DNA of 64,000 bases from Haliclystus octoradiatus. Its lineage: Eukaryota > Cnidaria > Staurozoa > Stauromedusae > Haliclystidae. This document shows, in pieces, positions 49,701 to 59,841 of the stretch. Below the pieces are notes generated by a model. It searched no databases. It had not been told where the DNA came from and saw only the letters and a program-made list of their open reading frames with translations. Position 1 is the first letter of the stretch. Each line of letters opens with the position of its first letter. The position numbers and the translations under genes are program-made. The DNA lies in the NCBI GenBank assembly GCA_916610825.1, contig OU744448.1:24788174-24852173 (forward strand), in the 5' to 3' direction.

Positions 49701-52700
49701 TGTCAATTTATCTACCTCTCGTAGCTGGCCGTTACAAGTTTCATTGTATATGGTAACTTGACTGGATCGGGGAATGGATTAACCAACCTGCACCTGATGG
49801 GTCAGACTGGAATACTGAACTCTTTTCATTTTTCACTTTACAGGCCTGATTCACATCGACCAGAACAGCAATTTCAATCTCAATTTACTACTACAGCTCA
49901 TGAAGATAATGACAATGATTATGATATGCTATCAACAACATCTGCAACTCAATATTTCACATCTCAACAACCAAATAAACTAGTCGCATCAACACCTTTT
50001 TCGAAAGGAATTCTTAAACCATGTAAAGACTTTGATGAAATTACATCTATATTTAAAGTACCTAGCGATCAAGAAAAGGAGTTGCGTTTGAGTGATATCA
50101 TTGAACAACATGAATCAATCAGTTCAGCACATTCTAATACAGCATCTAGCAAAAGTAGTGGCTCACGATCGTCTGTTGAGTGTATGTCAACGATAACTGC
50201 TAACAGTGCTGTGAATATTACTAAACGGCATCATTCATCATCTTCAAAAGACGTTTTTGATCATCAAAAAATCAATCCAGTCTACCAAGAAGATTTTCAT
50301 ATGCATGAAGATAAACAACCGTCAGATAATTTTTGCGTGTCTGATGCGCAAACGCCAGTAGATCCAATTCATCCAACAATGCAACAAGCAAGTAAAGGTG
50401 AAATAAATATACCATTGGCAGCAAGAGGGCATGTGATTAATCCGTTTGATCGCAATGTCATTACAGCATGGGTTGAACAATCAAATGATTATATTAGGTC
50501 GCAGGATGGTTTCTGGAACGGATGTGGATGCCCAACACCTTCTGTTAGACCTGATACCAATGTTGAAATAGGTACAGTAATTATATAATAAATACTGTAT
50601 AATACGCTCGAGCAATTTTACAGGATATCCAATCTGTTTTTACCAATTTAACTCAAAATTCAACATGGATACTTTTGCTTATAGCTTTGAGTATGCTTTG
50701 TCCGATTATAAAGTTCTTATTTGTTATGCTTTTAACTTAGCATGCACCTGAATATTTTTACAGGTAACATCATATATTCAATTGACCGACAAATTGGAAG
50801 TGGTGGGTTTTCTGAAGTTTTTAAAGCATCCAATTGTTCCGATCATAATTCATCTGAGAGACTGATTGATTGTCGAATATGTGTCGTCAAGGTATGGCAA
50901 ATTAATTTGAAAGTAGGCAGTGTTACCTGTTCAAGTGAAATGTTTGCCTATCTGCAGTTTACTCTCAAACTGTAAACAATTATCAAACGAGTTTGAGCAT
51001 GGCATTGAGAATTATCAGACTGGTGGCTCTATCGTCTACCAAAGCAGTAGGTCTACCTGAGGTAGATAATAGAGCCTTTAGGTCTTGTAATTCTCAATGT
51101 CATGCAGAATAACGAGTTTGATAAATTTTGTTTTATTATTCATCACATTAATTCTGCAAGGAAACAAAAGTCTGGAGGTAATTGATTAAATACTGCAAAA
51201 ATGTTGTTTTATTATTCATTTTGTGTTTTTGCATCCTTTCTACAGTACCAATCAAATTCTCTAATTCTACTTAATAGCAAATCTTGATGCATCGGACTCT
51301 GCTATCAGTATTAGTAATCAAACACGTGTCATTGCCAGAAAGCTAATGTGATTACTGGCGTTGATGTGATGTCATAAGTAGGGACAATCAAACCTGTTTG
51401 AAGCTGTTACATTTTATTACATCACATCATAGCTATCCCTACTTATTATGACACAGCGTCGAACATTGGGAATTATCTACATTCTATTAGTTTAGATCAT
51501 AATTGAGTTCAAAATCTCAATTAATAATAATGAAGTCGTAGTAATAAAAGCGAGTTTTTTTTGTTTAAATCCATTTTAAACAATTCCTTGTACAGTGAAA
51601 CCTGTATATAACAGCCAGTTACTAGAGGTAGATAAATTGACCATTATATACAGGTGACCTTTATATACAGGTTTGATTCAATAAAAAATACTATTTAGAC
51701 ATTACAAGAGTGACCACTATAGACAGGTGACCACTGTATAGAGGTGACCATTATAACAGGTTTGACTGTAAGTGAAAATTTGGGTAAATGCATGAAAATG
51801 GTTACCAATAGCAATTTTGACTTGCACTTGAGCATTCTACACTGTCAGCGTCTGACAAAACCCGGCAACTAGGTTTGCAGAATGCCTGCACAAATTCAGA
51901 AGAAATTCAGGTTTATTTGTTATTTGCCTGACTATTTCTATGTTTTGGATAAAAATCAGATTTCTGGAAAATATATTTGTCGGACCCTGGACACTGTAGT
52001 TCGGTATTAAATTGAGTTTTTGACAGATTAAATGGATATGATTTTGGTATCCTGCATTGCACATTGTTACTGTTATCATGTTCTCATCTGGTGGTAATTT
52101 TTTCAATATAATTTCTAGGTTGTGAAATCGGCGTTGATTAGTCAATGGGAGTTTAATATTTCATGTAAACTACACAAACGAATCAAGGAAGAGATGTTTC
52201 CCGAAGACATGGTTTGTTAATGTTTTAATTGATATTGAATTGAATAATTATGATTTGCTGACATCTTGTCTTCATCTGAACATGTTGTGTTGCTTTTGAC
52301 AGTGCTTACAAGCATTCAACATCAACATTTCCCACGTCTCCTCCTAACCTTTTGGAGTGTAGTAGATAAAGGTTGTTCAAACTTGAATTTAATGATTTGA
52401 AATTCAAAAATTTTATTAGCAATGTCCTCGTATTAAATAAAAGCTTCGCCATGATAGTTTTTGTAAACAAATAGATATGACTTGTGTTGATATCATTTCT
52501 TTAATATCAAGGTGTAAGTTGTAATTTTCTTTAGTTTTTAGCCTCTGACCGTCAAATTTTAAAGCAAGTTATTTTGAATAATGTTTATCTTAGAATTCCC
52601 AGGCACGTGAACCAACAAATCAGATTTCAGTATTATGCTAGATTATAAGATTATTTTTTAATGATTTATGTAAATTTTATGGAATGATATGTTTTGACTT

Positions 52701-55700
52701 GTTGCTTTATGGCTTCTCTTAAAGCTGCTCAAAATGCTATTTTCCACATGCCACCTACCCATGGTTTGACAAAATGTTTTACCTTCCACACAGGGTGTCA
52801 CAAAAAGTTTTGATCTTCCAAGAACTGTGTTGTTCGGTTGTATACCTTCTGGGATTGAATTTATAATGCTTCATAGTTTTGAAGAATTGATCTTAAAATT
52901 TCAGAACTTAGTTTAAAGAAAGATGCATGTATTTCAAAACATAAAAATATGAAATCCAAAATAATAAAATTTTGAATAAGAAAATATTCATTATAAGATT
53001 GGAAACCTTCTGATTTTGTGCTGGCCTTGCGGGAACCAGGTTCCCAGGATCCTGCACTTTGTGACAGCCTGCTTCAACATCCTCAACGATTTAGACCAAT
53101 TGATGAGTAATTACAGTGAGATTATTTCATACAAGCCTTCAGCTTGCGGCCTGCGCCTGGGGCCAGTCAGCCTTCGGCTTCCTCAAAGAGGTCGCTTCGC
53201 TCCCGTTAGTAGCCTGCAGTAAATCTTGTCAAAGAGAATGTCAATGAAACAAAATAGTCATGAGAAGGAATTAAAAATGCAGAACAACACTGATAATTAA
53301 TTTCAGTTTTGATAATTAATCCTTACGTACATGTAAAGCATAGTGAAAAGGAGAAAATTGATACTCTATTGTATTACATATTTCAAATCAAATAAATATA
53401 GGTTATCTATAAGTAAATTTTATGTTGACTGCATAGTTCAAATAAAATAAATTTGGATTGTATGTTAGGTAAGCAGTTAATGAACTTGTTTTCACAGTGA
53501 AAGGCATTGGTATGTAAATATTATTGCTGTATCGGTTGAGTGAATCTCAGCATGAGTCATTGAGTGGTAATAACAACAGGTGATTCTGAAATTTGATACA
53601 GTAAATTACATAAATGAGATACCCAAACACTAATATTTTATTAACTTAAGCCAGCTTCTCACAGAGAGGACACATGTCTATAATGGTCACCATACACCTA
53701 CGTCTTATAATAATGATTTGTACAACTTACAACTGCTTGACGATTGAAAAGTACCACACTAATTCTCTGAATTTGTGTATTTGTTATGGGTCAAATCTCT
53801 GTGTGTGCAGTGTGGATAACAGAACAGAACTGCTGACATAAAACGGTGACACAGTAAATCCTTTCATAACAAATCGAGCTATCATGGCACAGAAATCTCT
53901 TCGGCCAATGATGACTTTATAACAAAGTAGGCTATTGGGGATTATGAAAACTAAAAGTATAAACAATTGCCATTAGAGTCCTGTAAGCCCTCATGCAACA
54001 GGGTAAAAACCACGGTAAAAGTGACTTCGACAGACTTTACATGAAGCATTTAAACATTCAAGTTGTAAAAGACTTACCGAGAATTGTGTCTTCTGTTTGT
54101 GATGTAAAATGGAGTATTGTTGGACCTCATCTCCTTCTAGGCATATTGGAATACTTTTGCAAAATATGAAACACTTCTACAAAATATTGGCAGCCATTAA
54201 AATAAAGCGTGCTCTAAAATTTGTGATGTTGCTAGGCATGACGGGATACACCAAGGAAAGCAGTTTATTTTCACATAACTTCCGTCGAAATATCACGATT
54301 TTGGAAATTTTAATCGCAATCTATGAGCAATTTATAGCATTTTAAGCTGTAAGAACAAAACGTCGGATAGCCAAAGGCCTATAGATAACCCAGAAGCGTA
54401 TAAGAAGTTTGGAAAGTGCTCTGCGGAAAAGGAGTTTAACAATAATGAAACAATGGTGATTTGATCACCGACACGGTTTGCGTATTATCATTATTAATTC
54501 TTCTAAAATTTGATTTTTGATTTATAATCAACATTTTGCCTTTTCCTTCTAAATTTTCTTAACCTTCCGCAAACTAGATTTCCAGGCTTGTGGACTTTAT
54601 TGGATAGGGCATCTACCACACTCGCTATGTCTTGTTTATCCATAGTTAGTATGCTCGGAAAGGTTAGGGGTCACTTGGGAAGTGTTGAAATCAACATTCA
54701 TAAATACAGAAATAGTATGTATGAACTCTTTATTAGGCCTACAATTGAAGAATGTTGATGAGAACTTTCCCTTATTTGTGGCATCCAATGGAGGAAATCT
54801 TGCTTCAAAGAACTCTTTATGTTTTTTAATTAAAGTATAATCATAAAATGATGATTATAACCAAATGCGACAGTGTTTCAGACTCCAACTGATTCATATT
54901 ATTTCAATTTTGTTAGAACTACTTATTCCATTTTCTTTTTGCAATAATTTTTTCTTGATTTTCAGCATGAGTCGTTTATTAACATATCAAGATTATTCCT
55001 CTATGATAACATTGGATATTTGATCACCACATATTACGACAGGGACACTCTGCTAGTAAGTAGCCTACACTATGACGTATGTCTTATCGTCCAATGTCTT
55101 ATTTCAGAGAACAAACCCTGTAAGTGTTGCAAAGCAATATTTATTTTAACGGCTTTGCTTTACAAGGCAATTTTGAGCAATGTTGTCACAAAAGGCATGT
55201 ACTAGCGCTACTCTTTTTATTTTTTAGAATTGATGAGCATGAATTGATTTTATTTAGTTCATCTGATATATAATATACCTATTCTTGAGCTTTAATTTAT
55301 TCTAGCAACATATTTCATATGCTTTGAGCTATGCAGACCTGTTCTTGAATAGGCAAACACAATTTATGTCTTGTTTTGGTTTTATGATTTTTGTTCCATC
55401 TGCCATCACAATATTGTGCTCATTTGATGCTCACATATGTGACATAGATTCAAGGCTGAATCGACCTATCAGGGCTTTGAACCAAAGACAGACCACGGGA
55501 TATGAGACATGAGATTTTCACCCCTGCGAAAAAAGTTCAGGAGTTCATGATCGTGACATTTCCCAAAAGATCATATTCATGAACTTTCAGGCAATTTCAC
55601 ATTCATGAACTCTTTGTGACTGTTCATGGACCGTTCATTAACCCACAAAAATTGTTCATAAAATGTTCATGAACTCATGAATTTTTTCGCAAGGGCAGTC

Positions 55701-56941
55701 TTCTCTGCCTTGATAAACTCTAAAATTGTCTTTCTCAGTCTATTTTCAGTACATATCCTTAGTTTCAATCTATTTTCAACATTTTTAGGCTACTTTCATG
55801 TGTAGTCAATTTTAATGGGAGTTAAACATTTGCTGAAACTGCATTTTGCAGTGGTTAACATACTCTGCTAGATTTATCTCATTATTCTGTTGTTTGTTTA
55901 TTCTTAGGATCTTGTCAATATGTACCAGAAAGCAAACAGGAAATTATGCGTTGAGAGTGTTGTTCATTATGCCATTGAAATGCTTCGTATAGTTGAATGT
56001 CTCCATAGCTGTGGTCTTATTCATGCTGATATTAAACCGGATAATTTTCTTATACGTGATGGGTGAGAATTTTCAACACATTTTATGTATAATTTCAATT
56101 AAATTTATTATGATTATGTTTGTATATTTGGCATTAATGGTTAGTGAATCCAATTGATCTGGCTGGGTTTTCATGTTCGGGTTGAATTGAATTGAATCGA
56201 ATCGAATCGTACTGGTTTTTAATTTCCTGTAAACAAATAGAATAATAGATGCTGAGTTGTCTGAATAGCCTGCTATTTTTGATTGTATTGTTTATTCAAT
56301 TATTAATTTTGATACGTATTAGGCCTACTGTCATAATTGGAGTAAAGTACTTTATCTTATTTGCCATCATTGAAATGTTTGCGTTCTGAGCAGTCAACCC
56401 TGTATAGAGTGGTCAATTTGTCTACCTCACATAGCTGGCTGTTATATACAGTTCTACCGTAGCTGACTTTCTCCATTGTTAGCATTTTCTATCTACAATT
56501 TAATTAAGAGAATTCAATTGAATTCATACACATTGGCTTCATTCATGAATTGAACACATTGTATTCAATTTTCAATTTGTCTATACATTTATCAGACATG
56601 AGAATTTTCAGACTTTTAGCGGATTTCAGACTATTTCCACACTTATAGACTCTTGATATTGCCTTTTTCCCATTGAAATCCATTACAATATAGCTAGATA
56701 TCCGATGTATCTAGGTATCTATGTCCGATTTATAAATGTCCCCCAAATTAGGCCAGTTAATATGCATATAATGTGCATCTGCCCCAAATGAATAGACACC
56801 TGTGTTCAATAGTGAAGCTTAAGCCACTGAAATGCTATGAAAACTGTAGGAGATTTTGACTTGCACTTTAGAGGGCTATGTTGTAGTAACAGTAGTAGTA
56901 GCCAGAGCCAATAATAGATGTAACAGTAATAGATGGCTCTG

Positions 56942-56974
<33 letters not shown>

Positions 56975-59519
56975 AAACAGGCTAATTAATTGTTTGATAT
57001 TTCAGTATCAACGGAATGTCAGCAGCTGATCCATTAAGCATACATTCATTGGTTCTTATTGATCTTGGTCGATGTATTGATATGCGCTCAATGCCACGTG
57101 ACACTGCCTTTAAAGGAAGCAATAACACAGATTCATTTGAATGCGATCAAATGGTTAAAAATGAACCATGGGCCTACCAGGTATGTCTACTTCCTTATTA
57201 AATTTCTAACTCAGTAGCATATGGTGTTACTTCTAAACTTAATATCTTTGTCTGTCAAAAAGTTCAGCGTTCTTGAATCCTGGAATATTTTAAACTTTTT
57301 TCTTGATTTCTCTTGGGGTTGTCGTATGGGTCTATACCTCAGAAAAGTATCAACTTTCATCTAAATTTGCTCTTGGTAGCTAGTATTTATCAGATTTCTC
57401 AACTCAAATACATAAGTTATAGGATTAAATACAAGAGCAAACATAATGTAGCCGGTGATGTTTTCTGGAAAAAAATAGTGGGGGAACTGCTCCCAATTCT
57501 TATAGGGGCCGAAGGCCCTCCTTCTTGGGGGTCCGGAAAAGTCATGCATCTAGAAAAATTTTCAAAATTATAATCTTCTGAGAGCTCTGTAGTGCATTTC
57601 AAGAGACCAATTCGGTATAATATATTGGGTCATTTAATTCTTTCCTTGTTAAAAAATGAAGTTAACTAGAAAGTTGAATTTATTAAAATTTAGTATCTTA
57701 TTAAATGACACGGACACTTGCAAAGCTTGGATGGCGATTGCATTCCAAATTCAGTTTCATGTATAAAATAAAATTCAACTGGAAATGAATGAATACATTT
57801 TAATCTCAATCTTGCCATTAGGAATGGTGCCAGATGGTCTGATAAAAACACTTGCTAATCGATATATATCACTACAAGAACATATAAAACTTCACTTCAA
57901 GTGGAAAAAAGTGAGGGATCGCCGTTCCCCTGGAGAAAGTAGTGAGGGAACGGCGTTCCCCTACCAAAACATCACTGAATGTAGCATTGTATTACACCCA
58001 AGGACTAACAGATATTTCTCCTGCCAGAAGCCTGCATTTTAAATTGCTGTGAAAAATTACATAACTTTTTAGGCCTTCTAATCTAGGATTGTGGATTTCT
58101 TAATTTTGTGGTACAGTATTCTAATAACGGCAAAACTGTTGACTAACATATGCACATCTAGGGTAATTCAATGAACGTCAAAGATTGTAGTTTGAGGCAT
58201 CATAGAGTTCCTATTATTATCACCAGATGGTTTTCTATTCTTTCTCTCTATAAGCTCAAAACAAAAAAATACTTGTCTAATACACACTGTCATCATGATC
58301 TGTTCTGTTTGAATCTATTTGAGTTTATTAAATGCCAAATGCTATCTTCTTGAACATCATTCCTTAGACAAGGGTCCTTCAAAGCCTGGCAACTAGGTTT
58401 CATGGAAGGATGATCAAAATTGTAAAGAAATTTACCCCCTTCCATTTTTCTACAACTTAGATAATATAAGAGTGTGAAGTCTATGAATAAAAAAATCAGG
58501 TGAGCATTCCCACTGCTCATCCGTACCGTTGTAAGCCTGAGATACCTGAATCACGGTGATACAATCTATCTCGCTTAAGCGCGATTCAGATAATTGGAAA
58601 TTCTGCTTGTCAAGTCCTTGTTAACCAATATTGTGTAGTCATAGGAAGTTTGTTTCAATTCAGATTTTCAATTCTGATATGCGGGTTACACTGTAATAAA
58701 TAACAATTACTCATTTTATTTTATACTTACTTATTGTACTTCTCTATCTTTTCAGTCTGATTACTTCAGTTTGGGTGCGACAATCCATTTATTAATTACG
58801 AGTAAATATATGAAACCATTAACCTCACATAGAAATAGTAGAAGAGTACTGCTACCAGGGTAAGTAATATACTAATACCATGCCTATTAGATAATACTCT
58901 TAATGTAGTCAACATGGCATGATTGTGTAGGTCTACGTGATTGTGATAATTTGACTATGCATTGTTTTGTTTTTAAACCAGTTCGAACTATTAAACTCAC
59001 TATTTCATTACAGTTTAATAGCACAACCTGCTTGTTGTTGACACTCCAGCAAGACAGTGTTAATGACTGATAAGTCAATGGATCAGGTCAGACTTAGCCT
59101 GCACCAGACTAAAACATTTCTTAACGAAAGTGTAATGCAAGCCCTCATGTCGTTCCTAGTTTAAAGTAGCGTAGTCTGGAGATGTTCCGTATTGTTTTTC
59201 CAATTGTTGAACCACAAAGCAAATCATAAAACAAATTAGTTGTGTGATGATTGTAGAAAGTCTCATATTTGACTACACCAGTAATTTATTTTGGCTCAAC
59301 AGTTATAGTTGACATAGTTTATGTTCTATTTTCAGGGAATTCAGAAAGTTATTTGAACATTTATTTGAAAAATTATTTAATATCAATACACTAGAAAACC
59401 CTGAACTGTTGAAAAGCTTACGAAAAGATTTGGAAATGTATCTAGAGGGTGAAAATGCAAAAGAAAAGCTAATTTTCCAGCTCGAAGAAAGGGACCGTCT
59501 GCTATTAGAATTTTGTTAA
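34729..59519 (+). CDS. BUB1: MadBub: BUB1/BUBR1-type spindle checkpoint kinase, 21 exons
   Basis: Exons: 34729-34868, 35280-35342, 37132-37270, 37843-38039, 38328-38476, 39980-40176, 40835-41017, 41891-42072, 43087-43111, 44433-44513, 45306-45478, 45991-47816, 48570-48762, 49844-50571, 50764-50891, 52119-52211, 54966-55055, 55908-56062, 57006-57180, 58756-58859, 59336-59519. They join in frame to 1734 residues, against about 1050-1085 for human BUB1 or BUBR1. Order: KEN1 (12-14, in WELCKENVQPIRQGR), Mad3/Bub1 TPR domain (about 50-180), ABBA-like/KEN2 region (about 240-310), GLEBS1, GLEBS2, eight ABBA-like repeats (579-980), KARD (1265-1270), kinase (about 1430-1734). The family sits at kinetochores with BUB3, phosphorylates H2A, and inhibits APC/C-CDC20 in the mitotic checkpoint complex. 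One protein appears to hold both jobs. The start is the Met matching the BUBR1 N-terminus. The 25-nt exon 9 and 81-nt exon 10 are the least certain parts. Confidence 0.93.
34762..34770 (+). other. KEN1 box of MadBub
   Basis: Residues 12-14 (Lys-Glu-Asn) in WELCKENVQPIRQGRNV, a close match to the N-terminal KEN box region of BUBR1/Mad3 that occupies the CDC20 degron site in the checkpoint complex. Confidence 0.9.
35705..36540. mobile_element. TA-flanked inverted-repeat element, GCATAATACGTTATCG ends
   Basis: The left end TACAGTCATTATTGCATAAT and the inverse of the right end, TACAGTCAATATCGCATAAT, both continue ACGTTATCG, and the element is bounded by TA. Internal CGTATTA and GATAA motifs repeat near both ends. 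It is 836 bp, has no transposase, and lies in MadBub intron 2. Confidence 0.75.
38844..39723. mobile_element. Inverted-repeat element with long ends, about 0.88 kb
   Basis: The left arm GGGCCAGCCTGCGCGCA...GGGTCTGCGTAAT...GACAGAAAG faces an inverse right arm containing CTTTCTGTCAATATTACGCA, then GACCC, then CTGCGCGCAGG. The arms are roughly 80-100 bp and imperfect. It lies in MadBub intron 5 and has no coding content. Confidence 0.7.
40040..40890 (+). other. ABBA-KEN2-ABBA cassette of MadBub
   Basis: Exons 6 and 7. KEN2 (40135-40143, residues 282-284) reads DHKENCSKPQKW. It is preceded by GGFQIYDST and followed in exon 7 by SVFIHADDD. Both resemble the ABBA consensus F-x-[ILV]-[FHY]-x-[DE] with one departure each (Ser at the acidic position; Val for Phe). 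Their placement on either side of KEN2 matches the cassette known in BUBR1-type proteins. Confidence 0.65.
41909..41998 (+). other. GLEBS motif 1 (BUB3 binding) of MadBub
   Basis: Residues 363-392 contain GNEEFTFEELRAM. The paired glutamates (382-383) that contact BUB3 are present. A third KEN sequence (residues 397-399, 42011-42019) follows directly, in QSEKENSQ. Confidence 0.88.
42241..42616. mobile_element. TA-flanked MITE, TACAGTCAAACTTG family
   Basis: It begins TACAGTCAAACTTGTTTAAA and ends CCGAGTTCGACTGTA. The interior repeats GGGATATTAA-type phrases. A second copy of the same family (ends CAGTCAAACTTGCCTAATAT and AAACAAGTTTGACT) lies at 42735-42917. A right-end fragment (GAACAAGTTCGACTGTAG) lies at about 9538. 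The TA-flanked CAGT ends are consistent with Tc1/mariner/pogo-like non-autonomous elements. Confidence 0.65.
43141..43644. mobile_element. Nested foldback element, GGCCAAATGACTTTTTATTT family
   Basis: Outer ends TAAGCCCCGGCCAAATGACT and the inverse of AGTCATTTGGCCAGGGCTTT bound 504 bp. About five copies of CCAAATGACTTTTT, in both orientations, alternate with CAAAATCCGATGAATGTT segments. It could fold into several alternative hairpins. It lies in MadBub intron 9. Confidence 0.8.
44562..44702. repeat. MITE with CAGGGTCCGACAAA-type ends
   Basis: Ends CAGGGGACGACAAAATGTTC and CTTTTGTCGGACCCTG are inverted. Related copies or single ends lie at about 10289, 30847, 43720-43785, 43835, 45653, 51846-51992, 52790-53060, 58370 and 60849-61047. 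They often have TTCAGAAGAAAATTGATAT inside. The CAGGG-type terminus recalls hAT elements, but no 8-bp target duplications were verified. Confidence 0.6.
45318..45386 (+). other. GLEBS motif 2 of MadBub
   Basis: Residues 457-479 read KYCWNDDLLVVG followed by DEELSFEEARA. The paired glutamates are kept (475-476). Exon phases and the downstream -SR junction parallel the exon carrying GLEBS1, suggesting exon duplication. A poly-Gln run follows. A weaker third copy (SLFHDQEMTFKES, residues 537-549, at 46070) has lost one of the two glutamates. Confidence 0.8.
46193..47398 (+). other. Array of eight ABBA-like motifs in MadBub exon 12
   Basis: The phrase GFSIFQEDD or a variant recurs with Phe codons at 46196 (FSIYQE), 46331 (FAIFQE), 46520 (FTIFQE), 46682 (FSIFQQ), 46811 (FSIFQE), 46964 (FSIFQE), 47156 (FSIWQE) and 47381 (FNICQE). 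Spacing is 43-75 residues. Five fully fit the ABBA consensus F-x-[ILV]-[FHY]-x-[DE]; FSIFQQ, FSIWQE and FNICQE depart at one position. Upstream of several copies is a second conserved phrase, (F/D)D(E/D)SFPQK-(D/E)-x-(V/M)PSG. The exon is Asp/Lys/Asn-rich and probably disordered. Confidence 0.85.
48267..48431. repeat. TA-flanked MITE, CAGTNAAACCTGTTATAACGG family
   Basis: Left end TACAGTTAAACCTGTTATAA, right end TATATACAGGTTTCACTGTA, 165 bp. The interior alternates GTCACCTGTCTATAGTGG phrases. Full relatives lie at 49572-49748 and 51591-51770. Partial ones lie at about 22374, 39848-39955, 41186-41250, 53655-53700 and 56392-56462. The TA flanks and CAGT ends suggest a pogo/mariner-type MITE. 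Confidence 0.75.
49572..49748. repeat. TA-flanked MITE, CAGTNAAACCTGTTATAACGG family
   Basis: 177 bp, beginning TACAGTCAAACCTGTTATAA and ending with a degenerate TTCATTGTA. It lies about 95 bp upstream of MadBub exon 14, so it makes up much of the region where that intron's branch site should be. Confidence 0.7.
50088..50105 (+). other. KARD-like PP2A-B56 docking motif of MadBub
   Basis: Residues 1265-1270, LSDIIE, fit the LxxIxE consensus exactly. They are followed by a Ser-rich stretch (HESISSAHSNTASSKSSGS), as in the BUBR1 KARD. A STPFSKGILK segment just upstream also resembles the human protein. A second weaker candidate, LEPIKD, lies at 47258-47275. Confidence 0.75.
51591..51770. repeat. 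TA-flanked MITE, CAGTNAAACCTGTTATAACGG family
   Basis: 180 bp, beginning TACAGTGAAACCTGTATATA and ending TTATAACAGGTTTGACTGTA. It is the best-preserved pair of termini of this family in the window. It lies in MadBub intron 15. Confidence 0.78.
55521..55695. repeat. Foldback MITE, GTTCATGAAC family
   Basis: 175 bp in MadBub intron 17, bounded by CCCCTGCGAAAAAAGTTCAG and TGAATTTTTTCGCAAGGG. Its internal GTTCATGAAC arrays match those in the ZFYVE19 and BCKDHA introns. Confidence 0.82.
56942..56974. repeat. (TAG)n microsatellite
   Basis: About ten TAG triplets in MadBub intron 18. It is preceded by an imperfect inverted pair, GTAGTAGCCAGAGCCA and ATGGCTCTGGTAGTAG, so the microsatellite may have grown from one arm of a short hairpin. 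Confidence 0.85.
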
Positions 59520-59775
59520 GCAAGAAGAAAATTCGTTTCAAATGAAATAGCCCTTTTGTAAATTTTTCTTATTCAAATTATTGTAAAATTCAAATTGTCT
59601 GGTCTACAAAAAATGTTTATGTAAAAACATTTACAAACCTTTTTATGATGTTTAAACATAAACTAACAACTTTTGATAATAATCAAAGTTCAATTTCAGT
59701 TATGTGTTCAGTTTACTTTGTTATTTTTACTTCAATAATTATCACATTTAAAATAAGTCGTTTTGTTGTCTTAAT

Positions 59776-59788
59776 AATAAATAATAAA
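59776..59788 (+). promoter_or_regulatory. Candidate poly(A) signals of MadBub
   Basis: Two AATAAA hexamers (59776-59781 and 59783-59788) lie about 260 bp past the MadBub stop. On the opposite strand an AATAAA (59828-59823) lies just past the BCKDHA stop. The two transcripts probably end within about 100 bp of each other or overlap. Hexamers alone are weak evidence in AT-rich DNA. Confidence 0.5.
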
Positions 59789-59841
59789 GTGGCATATAAT
59801 TTAAATGTAATGTAACAATTGATTTATTTAATAATAGATTT

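Larger units (their letters stand above)
50764..59519 (+). other. BUB1-type kinase domain of MadBub (exons 15-21)
   Basis: The glycine loop is GSGGFSEVFKA (from Gly1437). The ATP-binding lysine candidate is Lys1468 (CRICVVK), with WEF of the C helix next. The catalytic loop is HADIKPDNF (Asp1570, Lys1572, Asn1575). The magnesium motif is DLG (Asp1600), as in BUB1, in place of DFG. All catalytic residues are present, so activity is predicted. This differs from vertebrate BUBR1, whose kinase is degenerate. Confidence 0.9.

Noticed and set aside
51837..52145. 102-codon minus-strand frame
   Set aside because: It spans a CAGGGTCCGACAAA-type repeat and runs antisense into the validated MadBub exon 16.
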